Of a DNA stretch of 64,000 nt, positions 29,247 to 38,315 are shown piece after piece. This DNA comes from Aculops lycopersici (taxonomy: Eukaryota; Arthropoda; Arachnida; Trombidiformes; Eriophyidae). The translations under genes were made by a program, and so were the position numbers. The notes beneath the pieces were generated by a model. The model did not search any database. It was given only the letters and a program-made list of their open reading frames with translations, and was not told where the DNA came from. The stretch is taken from NCBI GenBank assembly GCA_015350385.1, contig WNKI01000001.1:1233870-1297869 (forward strand), given 5' to 3'. How positions within the stretch are numbered: the stretch's first letter is position 1; the number at the start of each line of letters is the position of its first letter.

Positions 29247-31628
29247 TCAATGGCCGTTGGAACTGGTTGCTATCTTGTTCCAACCATCGCTGATGAATTT
29301 GAGAATCTGATCGTAGTTGAAATTGTTTGCTTCTCTTTTAGGAGCTTTGTAACGAGTGGTCTCTTCACTATTTAGACTAGCTGTTAGCTGTTGCTGTTTA
29401 CCCTTGAGAGTTTGCTTGGTTATGGTGACCTCACCTCGCACTATTGTTTGTGATTGCTTGCGAGGGTTCGCTTGATTGTTAGCATGGTTATTGTTGTTAC
29501 TAACAGGAATATTATTAGTTGATGGTGCTGCTAATTTGATATTAGAAATTACTTCATTTGTCACTTTTGATATTGGCTTTTGGTTCTGAGCTTTAGGTTG
29601 CTGTTGCTGTTCATCAAAGAATCCGAACGTATATTGACTAAGGCCCTCGTGTGGGACAGGAATATGATCGGCAAATATAACTACTGGTGGCTGTTGTTGA
29701 GGCTGCTTTTGTTGTAGATGTTTTTGGCTCTGTTGAGAAGGTTTTTCAACATCTACATTAGCTGATGACACTTGTGGTTGCTTATTAAGATCACGATTAT
29801 GATTCTGAGTTTGCGACTGTAGAGGCTTTTGTTGTTTAAATTGGGCTTGGCTTTGATTACCAGTCATTGGTTGCTGCGGTCTAGTTAATTGGTTCTGTTG
29901 CTGAGATGGTAGCTTACTATTAGTGTTGTTATTTGTTGTACCATTTGTTATTGGCATGGTTTGCTTTACTAGTTGCTGCTGTGATAGTGGTTGTTGTGGT
30001 TTATGATTATGATTTAAGCTGTGAAGATTTTGTTTGTTGTCGGTGTTGTTGTCAATCTTTTCAAGATGCGGTTGTTTGACAGTCTCGGTCGTAGGTGTTA
30101 CCACATTGTAAGGCCCGGAATTTGAGATATCTCGATTCTTTGATAGCGAGACGTTAGCAGGTCGTTGTTGGGTCGAGGCTTTAGCTTGAGCAATAACCAT
30201 ACCATTATTATTCATCTTTGATGACGCTGGCTGTTGTTGTGCCTTACTGTTATTGCTGCTACTGTTATTTGTACCACTGCTGTTTGTGGCCTGTTGATGA
30301 TTATTCTTCTTATTGCTGACACTGGTGTTGTTTGTATTTTGTTTTACATGATTATTCATGACAATGTTAGTAATTACGTTTGTAGTAATGGTATCTTTGA
30401 TATTGTTGTTAGTAATGTTGGCACCAGTATTGTTGTTTTGTTGGCTCTTTTGGTTTTTTGATATAATTTTGGAGTTATTTTGAGGTTTGTTTCTGTTATT
30501 TTTGTTGTTGTTTGTTGAGGAATTGCTCGACTCTATGTAGTTGACCAAATCATCTATATCCACCATCGTATCGCCTCTGTGACCTGGTATGTCTTCAGTC
30601 AAAACAATCTTTTCAGCCGGCTTCTTTCTCCTCTTATCACGCTTGCCACTAATTGTTTTCCAGCTCACATCAGTTGTTGATGATATGTTATTGCCATTGG
30701 AGCCGGAGGTTGTGGCAGCTTGGTCTTGCGATTGACTCAGACTAGTGGCCTCTCTTGCTCTAACTCTAACACTTTCTCTATGTTGCTCTTCGTCAACAAT
30801 ATTATTTCTAAAGTTTACAACTAATTTAGCCTCGTTTGTGGGGAAGCCGCACTTGAATTCCTTGATGAGTTTCTCTGCTGACTCAATAACACCAGGATCG
30901 TTTGCATGAGAGACTCTACTCCTTCTTGAATGCGTGAGTAATGGCTTCAAATCCGAGGTAGCATGGTGTTCGGTGAAGCTAGCCTTCGAACCTTGCTCTT
31001 CTGACCTGGCAAACTGCTCCTTGCACTCCTCCTTTGATGTGGACCCACCTTTCACTTCAGAGCGGGACGTATAGCTTGACGAGGCAGCTAAGTGGGCGGG
31101 TGGGCTAGAGTCGGAAGCTGTAGATGAGGATGAGGATGTTGAGGAGGACGAGGCAGCGGAGGAGTATAACGATGAGCTTAGTGAGGCAGGTGGTGGTGAT
31201 TTATGGTTACTGCTAGTGCTGGTGTTAGCCTTGCTACTCGTTGGAGTTGTGTTGGTGGCTACCTTCGCGGCGGTGGCTGCATTTTGATTGCTGGTGTTAG
31301 TTGGTGTTGTAATCTTCTGAGTTTTGTTGTTATTTGTGGATGATGGCGTGGTCGCTGTTTTATTCGTGGTGGTCTTGGTGGTTTTGTTGTTGGTGTTAGT
31401 AGTGGTAGAGGTGGTTGCTGCTGTAGATATAGTAGCTGTTGAATGTAGGCTAGCAGAACTTGTTGTTGTTGTTGATGATGTTATCAAATTAATCGGCGTG
31501 GTTGACTTTGAACGGCTCAACTTTTTGATGAGTGGATCCCTTTTGCTGGCATCCTCCTTGTAATCCGTGATTTTCACTAAGTAATCTTTAAATTGCTCGT
31601 CAGTCGCTTTATTGATGAGATCCTCCAT
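29247..31628 (-). CDS. Orphan N/Q/S/T-rich protein, unrecognised family
   Basis: The 793-residue protein starts at ATG 31628 (MEDLINKATDEQFK); an upstream TTG in frame is not a likely start. I do not recognise the family. Ordered islands lie in low complexity: an N-terminal helical segment (1-40), a block near 240-300 (VIESAEKLIKEFKCGFPTNE to FRNNIVDEEQ), a basic-to-acidic block (WKTISGKRDKRRKK then DIPGHRGDTMVDIDDLVNYI, about 315-365), a short PVPHEGLSQYTFGFFDEQ motif near 675 and a C-terminal helix NYDQILKFISDGWNKI. The linkers are S/T-rich (40-170) and N/Q-rich (370-670). Short linear motifs in disordered chain suggest a scaffold, for example RNA- or translation-associated, but this is inference. 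It shares a divergent interval with SPSB3. Confidence 0.8.
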   Translation of the reverse strand: MEDLINKATDEQFKDYLVKITDYKEDASKRDPLIKKLSRSKSTTPINLITSSTTTTSSASLHSTATISTAATTSTTTNTNNKTTKTTTNKTATTPSSTNNNKTQKITTPTNTSNQNAATAAKVATNTTPTSSKANTSTSSNHKSPPPASLSSSLYSSAASSSSTSSSSSTASDSSPPAHLAASSSYTSRSEVKGGSTSKEECKEQFARSEEQGSKASFTEHHATSDLKPLLTHSRRSRVSHANDPGVIESAEKLIKEFKCGFPTNEAKLVVNFRNNIVDEEQHRESVRVRAREATSLSQSQDQAATTSGSNGNNISSTTDVSWKTISGKRDKRRKKPAEKIVLTEDIPGHRGDTMVDIDDLVNYIESSNSSTNNNKNNRNKPQNNSKIISKNQKSQQNNNTGANITNNNIKDTITTNVITNIVMNNHVKQNTNNTSVSNKKNNHQQATNSSGTNNSSSNNSKAQQQPASSKMNNNGMVIAQAKASTQQRPANVSLSKNRDISNSGPYNVVTPTTETVKQPHLEKIDNNTDNKQNLHSLNHNHKPQQPLSQQQLVKQTMPITNGTTNNNTNSKLPSQQQNQLTRPQQPMTGNQSQAQFKQQKPLQSQTQNHNRDLNKQPQVSSANVDVEKPSQQSQKHLQQKQPQQQPPVVIFADHIPVPHEGLSQYTFGFFDEQQQQPKAQNQKPISKVTNEVISNIKLAAPSTNNIPVSNNNNHANNQANPRKQSQTIVRGEVTITKQTLKGKQQQLTASLNSEETTRYKAPKREANNFNYDQILKFISDGWNKIATSSNGH

Positions 31629-31950
31629 AACCAATAACAATGATTCTAGTCTATATTTTCTGACTGTTTAGTTGTTAGATTGGCTAAAGTTTACAATAAT
31701 AATAATGATATTAGTACTGGATATATAATAATTCGTAAGAGGTGGCGAGACACACGTGCACAATCACTCGATTGCCAATGTGTGTTTGATAATTGTGTCA
31801 GACTTGAATAGCTTATCCAAATAGCTTCTATCCGATAGTTAGCCACCCGGAAAGGGAATTGGTGATGGTGATGAAGCAGGTGAAGATAGAATGATAGGCT
31901 CAGATTCGATAGAATAGAATTGAATAGTGTAGAATAGAATAGAGTAGTAC

Positions 31951-31980
31951 AGTATAGTATAGTATAGTATAGTATAGTAT
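31951..31980. repeat. AGTAT pentanucleotide tandem repeat
   Basis: Six perfect copies of AGTAT, flanked upstream by degenerate AATAG-type repeats from about 31914. An ordinary microsatellite. Confidence 0.9.
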
Positions 31981-32979
31981 AGAATATAGATAATAATAAT
32001 TAATTTGCCTCACTTTGGTGTGGATATCTATTACAATAGGTCGACCTTCTTCTCGCTGCCTGTTTCACAAGCCAGTGAGCTACTCTGCCCGCCTGCCTTT
32101 GGCTGCTGATTCGCCTTTGCCCGTTGCTGCTTCTGCCATCTCTGTAGGTGCCTGCAGTCTGTGTGTAATTTCCAGCAGGCGATATGCGTTGGTCTGTGCG
32201 TCAGCGTCGCCGCCACCGCCGACGCCAGCTCGCTGGCCAATGTGTGTTTGTGCTTTAGTGAGTGTTTTTAATGCGAGGTGGACGTGCAATGCCAATGTGA
32301 GCGAGCGAGTGAACGACAGAGAAAGAAACTTGCCAGTTTCCCAAGCTGCAACTTGCAACTTGCAAGCCCATTGCCTTCTGTGCGCTCGAGACTGACTGGC
32401 GTTTGCGAGAACACAGCGACGACGAGGAGTCTCGCCTTTGCGGTTGCGAGTGTCGTTGCTGCTGCTGCTGCTGCTGCTGCTCTCGCTCTCGTCGGTCCAT
32501 GTAAAGTCTATGGCGACTCTTTGGCTCCGGCCGCCTAAAGCTGCTGCTGCTACCGGCAAGTGGGCAAAAGTTGCAAAGTTTGCACTCGCTCAGCGCTCCC
32601 AATTTGCTATTGACGCCGCCATTGCTCATTGGCCATTGCTCATTGCAGCCCCCCCCTTTGGCCGCATTTTCCCCTCCAAACGTGCGACAGCGAGATGGTT
32701 GGAAAGCAGGCACTTGGCAAGTGCAACTCGCTGGGCGGCTGCCCACAGAGTAGTGCTAGTTGTAGTGCAGGGCCAATGCAAATGTTGCCGTAGTTTTCTG
32801 TGGCTGCTGTTGGTTTGGTTGTTGTTTTAGTTTGTTGTTGTTGTTGCTAACGCTGCTGTCGCTGTTGTCGGCGGGAGATACGAAAATTCGTAATTTATCT
32901 GGCTTGTTGTTTCCCTTTGCATCTCATCAGCAGCTCCATCAAAACACAAGTGGCCAGTGGACACTGAATTTGACTTTGC

Positions 32980-33017
32980 ATTTTGAATCGCCAACTCCCC
33001 AGCTGGCGATTCAAAAT
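32980..33017. repeat. Hairpin, 14-bp arms, 10-base loop
   Basis: ATTTTGAATCGCCA (32980-32993) and TGGCGATTCAAAAT (33004-33017) are perfect reverse complements around the loop ACTCCCCAGC. It lies in a gene-free tract with no open frame of note. Confidence 0.8.
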
Positions 33018-34425
33018 TGAGCCACCCTCATTCACTTGGATCCTCGGATGAGTGGCTCGCCACTATGTTGCGCGCCAGCGGTAAGCTTGCTAGTCCCCAA
33101 CCAACAAACCTCGGCAGATACTCATGGATTTAATCATCCTTTTATTCATCTGGCACGCGCCACAAATTCGAATGAGTCGAAACAACACTCTACCTGATGA
33201 TCGAGTGAGAGTCAGATGTGCGATATCGCATGCAACTGATGAGCTAGTAGATCAAATAACCTAATGGAAGCAGCTGCAACAAAAACGATATGAGCAACAT
33301 AAATCGCCGGCCAACGAGAAACAATCGAAGCGCGCAAAGTTCACTGGCGGGGCGCCAAAATTGTATCAGGTTTTGCGAGGTGAAATTGGAATTTGAATTA
33401 TATACAATGCAGAAGAGTCGCCCCCGCAACTTGGAGTTGGAATCTGGCGCTAACGCAACAGCAACTGGTGGCTGGCGTCCAGTCTGTTGCCCGCAGCAAC
33501 CAGTGGTCGCGCTAAGCGCTATTCGCAACAACAACAACGATCAGCGATGAGTTTCCTGGCGGCCGATAAGTTGCGTCGCTGGCGCGTGCTCATTTCATTC
33601 CCAAAGTACTTGGCCATCTCTTCCATTCACTCATTCGGTCGCCCATTCATTCGGCAAATTTGCGAGCTCTTGTATTGTTGAAAATAAATTCAGCTGCAAC
33701 TCGTGAGCGTGAGCGTGAGCAGCGCAACTTGGAGGTTCCAAGTTAAAGTTCGAAAGTGAGCGTCGCTCGTGGCCAATAGCCAGGCGGAGCGCGGCACACT
33801 TTCAAACAGCCAGCTGGCTGCTTCCTCTTGTCGCGGCTGCCACTGCCACTGCTGTTGCGTCGCCGAGAATTAGAGCTGCCACAAAACCAAAGGTAAGCCA
33901 AGCACCAAGGATCGCCAGTGAACCGGCGCACGACCCCAGAAAGTGGCGCTCTCGTTCGCGTGCCCTTTGCTCTGGTTTGGCTGCAAACTTTGCAGCCACC
34001 GTCGCCGCCAAATACAATGACCACGAGCACGAAGTTGCGCCTACCGTCTGGCTGGATCAGACCAGATGAAGAAAGGTTTTGGCCACGCAGCCAGCAACTT
34101 TCACGAGGCGCGCAAATCATCGGCCCACAAATGACTAGTCCCTCGAGCGTCGATTGTGTTGCAGTTGGGCGCGCAAACCAGATAAACTTACCTAATAGTT
34201 TCGGTGTCGCCGTTGGTCTCGGCTCTCAGCTGGAGCCAGATCAATTGGCGCGCGCGAACTCGTGGCAAAATCGGCCACACAGAGTAACTGTTGCGTAAGT
34301 TACCGGCGGCGCGCGCATTCCACTTCCGCTCTCCTTCTTGCTCTGCTCCGTTGCGAGTGCCCTTAGTTTGCCGTTGGCGCTCTCAATCGCTCCAACTGAA
34401 AGGCAAAAGTTCCGATCGCGCGACC

Positions 34426-34455
34426 GGAAAAAGTTCGCGCGATGAAACTTTTTCC
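34426..34455. repeat. Hairpin, 10-bp arms, 10-base loop
   Basis: GGAAAAAGTT (34426-34435) and AACTTTTTCC (34446-34455) pair around a ten-base loop that itself carries CGCGCG. A second overlapping CGCGCGA motif precedes it. Confidence 0.6.
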
Positions 34456-36078
34456 ATGGGACACAATCTAGTCCAACGGTCGACGTCGTTTCTCGCCATC
34501 GATCCCTCAATCCGTCGGTCGGATGCCGCGACGCAATCTTAGTCGTCGTAATCTTGGTCGTAGTCGGAGCTCAAATTTTGGCAGTTACTCGCCGGCCGGC
34601 CGCCAAAGTGATCAAATATCAATTTTATATTTCATCTCAACCGCGAGACCAAAAAGGCCAACATCAAGCTCAAACAGCTAAGCGCATCAAAGACCCCGAG
34701 CAACCAACAGACCCAAAGTTGAAGGCCAAAGTCAACGACGGAAGAGGAAGACGAAGAAGAAGAAGACGAAGATTAAAGAGAAGGGAAGCGAAGAAACTCA
34801 ACTAATTGGAACATTTGGCCAGCCTCTAGTGGCCAGCGACGTCGGACACGAGGAAGGCGATTGTTGTTGGTGCTGATGTTGATGTTACTGTTGATATTGC
34901 GCAACAGTTCCAACTAACCAAAGCAACATCTGCATTCTCATCGTCGACATCGTCGTCGTAGTCATCATCATCTTCGAGTGTTTAAAGTCGTCCAATCGTT
35001 TGGCTGCCATCCAAGTGGCAGGCAAAGTTTCAGCGGAGGAGGCTTAATTAGCGCGGAAAGAGCAGAAGTATATTACGCATTGGTGGCAGCCGGCGTCCAG
35101 CGGCTTCAAATGCGAGAGGGAGATTTGAGAGACAAGAAAAGTAAGAGTGATTGTGTATAGAAATACATTCAATTGAGCAGCCAAGACTTAAACTCAAATT
35201 GTGTATACGACACACAAACTCCCTGGCTTACTAGCTGATGGGAGAAAAGTTTAGTGCGTAAAGATTTCGAAGAAAATTTACACAGGCCCACAGAGAGCCA
35301 GAGTCAGAGTCAAAGGCGGTTGTATGGGGCCGAGAATTTGGAGCAACATAAAGTCGCAGCCGCCCAAGAAGAAGGAGACGACGTCGACTCTTAAGGTTCC
35401 CCTGCAAGCGAGATGCTCATGGGCGCTGTTCACAGTCACATCTAGCTGCCGCTACCACTAGTCTGAGCAAAGTCTTGTCAACTAGCGAGCGACTAGATTC
35501 CGGAAATTGCCCCGTCGATTTGGGGCTCCATTCAGTTCGAGGCTGCAGCGGCGGTGAGTCAGATGGTTGCGTAAGTTTCGCATTCGCACACACAAATCCA
35601 TAGCCATAGAGAACAACGGCCGAAGCGACGCGCACACTCTCGATTGCACACCACCAAGCAGACGTAACAGCGACCATTTTTCCATAGAAAACGCACGCAC
35701 GCAGCGCAGATCGGGGTCCGCGCGCGCAGCAGCCGAACGCGAGTGCACCTTTGGGTTGGACGAGTAAAAGTGCAGTGGAGGTAGTGGTGCTCTCATTGCA
35801 TATACATCAGAGGGAGAGACAACAACAACAACCTCGAAGAGAGACTCAATTTCTCAGTCTTTGCTAGAGGCGGCGCACCTCCAAGTTTAGCAAGCAACTT
35901 GCAAGCACACATCACGATTGAAAGTGGGAGCAGTTGCATCAGCAGCAGCGGCAATAGCGACGGCGGCACATAGCGACCAACACGAACGTAAACTAGAGTT
36001 GAGTTGGTAGTGAGTAAAAGTAGCGGAGGCGCTAGTGACGTTAACCTCAAGCAAGCAGTCCCATTGGATAGCATTGGG

Positions 36079-37599
36079 ATGGTTGCGAAGCGCACGCATA
36101 GCAGTCTGAATGCCAGTTGCGGCAGTAGAAGTAGCAGTAGTAGTTTTAAACACAGTGGCGACTCAAATCACCAAGAACAGATTGTAGAGATCAAGGAAAA
36201 TAAAGCTGCTCGTCGGCCACAGAGGCAATGGTGCCGAATGGCGCCAACATTGGCCAACTTGAGGAAAAGGAAATCAGATGATGCAAACGAAGTCACTAGA
36301 AATAAGGTAACAAAACAAGAAACATCAAGAGCAGCAACTTTAGTCACGCAGCAATCACAAAATTCTCGCCATCCATCAAGACCAGCCCCTAAATTAGGCG
36401 GCCGCAAGGGACCCAGGCGATCGGTAACAGGAAGTGGCAAAGGTAATCATGGCCACCAACTGAGCTTGCCACTATCGCGCCGCCAACAACTGGCAAGTCT
36501 TAGGAGTTTGCTCGAGTCTGATGGTCGAATTTCATCTCGATATCAGCAACAGCAACAGCGACAACAAGAGCAATCTAGACACCAACACCAAGCTCCATTC
36601 GAACCGGAAGGTATTGATATTGAGATGGTTTCTAATGATGGACTTATAATTACGTATCGCGATGCTATGGACGAGATGCGAACCTCCTCGCGGCCACACA
36701 AATGGACCTGGCAACCGGATCCAGAGGCAAAGGATTACTTAATTAGCGAGGACCAACTTGAGGTCTGTTTTCATCCGGAAATAAGTGCAACCGCTGCGGC
36801 CATCAGGGGATCTGAAGCATTTAAAATCAATGGTAACTATTACTATTGGGAATTAAGAATCTCAGAGAAGTGCTATGGAACTAGTGTTATGTTTGGCCTT
36901 TGTACGGATAAACAAGCTCTGCATTGTAGGGAATATTGCAATCTAATTGGCTTAGATGATCAAGGTTGGTCTCTATCCCACAAAGGATTAGCCTGGCATG
37001 CTGGCCAATATAAACATTACACTAGAACATTTCCAACTGATCAAGTCATAAATATTGGCCTTCTATTTGATACAATGCGAGGAGAGCTGTCGTATTTTAT
37101 GGATGGCAAGAACCTCGGTGTTGCCTTTAAGGGGTTACAAAATGTAAATAGCGACCTATACCCAGTGGTTGGTAGCACAGCCAAAATGACAAAGGTTCGA
37201 ATAACAGGCTCCTATGTAGGTTACATATCATTGTTAGAAAGGTAAGTCTCAAGGTTTCGGTTTGTTCTTACTTCGGTGAGAGTGATAAAACGAGGAGAAT
37301 GAAGTAAAAAAGACCAAGATTATATTGAATGTAAACACTAACAAACGACCATCATATCCCACCAAACTCATCGGTCAACCAAACGATTGGTTCGATATCA
37401 TAGGTCCTGTTTCAGTCTACTCAAGTCACACCTAAGCGATAGTGAATTACTCAAATACCTCAGAGATAATAGAACACCTAAGCAATTAATAGATTATGTA
37501 ACATCATATATGAAAGTTTGTCGCAGTCAAACTGAAAACACTGCAAACGAGGTTCAGTATAATTGTAATGCTGACGTTGGTAATTGGTCATGTCGATGA
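36079..37599 (+). CDS. SPSB3: SPSB3-like SPRY-domain SOCS-box protein, spliced (36079-37241 joined to 37404-37599)
   Basis: The 452-residue product comes from two exons, starting at ATG 36079. Residues 1-205 are disordered and basic (R/K/Q-rich). The B30.2/SPRY domain spans about 208-385 (KWTWQPDPEAKDY, AAAIRGSEAFKI, SVMFGLCTDKQAL, GWSLSHKGLAWH, GLLFDTMRGELSYFMDGK, LYPVVGSTAKMTK). The first exon runs into a stop codon just after LLER. A donor GTAAGT at 37242 and acceptor ATAG ending at 37403 remove 162 bp in the correct phase and continue the frame as R-SCFSLLKSHLSDSELL through LIDYVTSYM. That places a SOCS-box-like segment (SLLER-SCFSLLKSHL, PKQLIDYV) where SPSB3 has its own. SOCS boxes recruit Elongin B/C and Cullin E3 ligases; the substrate here is unknown. 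Confidence 0.88.
37242..37403 (+). other. SPSB3 coding intron (162 bp)
   Basis: GTAAGT at 37242-37247 and TCATAG at 37398-37403 flank the intron. The exon ends AG and the next exon supplies G to complete an Arg codon, keeping frame. The extended C-terminus aligns by eye with the SOCS-box region of SPSB3. It is the only coding intron I can support in the window. Confidence 0.8.
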
Positions 37600-38315
37600 A
37601 TGGAGAATTCAACTAAAGAGGCTAAACAAATGGAGTTAGGTCATCAATTCAACTTCACCCCTTTATTATAACAAATCCAAGAGTCATGATCTAATTTGAA
37701 ACAATTCGCATTTAAACATGTCATACTAAATCAAGTGGAGTCATCTCTAGTCCCAAAGTATTGAAGGGAGCAAGTTTTACAGGTTTAAGTTGTCGCCAAA
37801 GTAGAGAAATCATCAACGATCATCGCCAATTGCTATCATTTAATCACATATAGTTTGGCTGGAGGATTGTTGAAACTCGAATGGTTTTGTTACAACTCGC
37901 TTGGCTTGCATTGAATCCCGCAAAATTGGCTTTAAATTCAATGAGAGTCAATCTAGTCAAAAGTCACTCAAATGAATACAAACAAATCACCCTGGAAGGA
38001 AAGTGAAGAGGTCACTACAACATAACGACAAGGAAATTAATTAAGCAGGATGTCGGGAACAAGAACTACTTATATATGTAAACTTGAGATACAAATACTC
38101 ATAACTTATTTATAAAAACGAAGCAACTTATAACTCGACTCGAAGAATAAGTCGGGCGAGTCACATACATCTCGTGTTATAGGACTTATAAATAGCATTT
38201 CCAATTTATTCATAAACTTCAATAATCTTTCAAATATCTACATATTAATATTTCTTTCATATATGTAACTGTAAACTGATATTTTTTCAATGATTTCCGC
38301 CTATATGGTAATCAT
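37600..38315. other. Convergent 3' region SPSB3 / SEC24
   Basis: The AT-rich, 716-bp interval has no gene. A minus-strand AATAAA at 38205-38210 is a plausible SEC24 poly(A) signal about 106 bases past its stop. Confidence 0.5.

Larger units (their letters stand above)
31629..36078. promoter_or_regulatory. 4.4-kb gene-free divergent region (orphan gene / SPSB3)
   Basis: I see no supportable gene. The many open frames here are reciprocal shadows in GC-rich, repeat-rich DNA. Contents: six copies of AGTAT at 31951-31980 preceded by degenerate AATAG-type repeats; a CTG run near 32458-32482; a 14-bp-arm hairpin at 32980-33017; three copies of GTGAGC at about 33703-33720; a 10-bp-arm hairpin at 34426-34455; and GAAGA-rich purine sequence at 34740-34800. 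It may be promoter and untranslated first exon or intron of SPSB3 or of the orphan gene. Confidence 0.5.
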
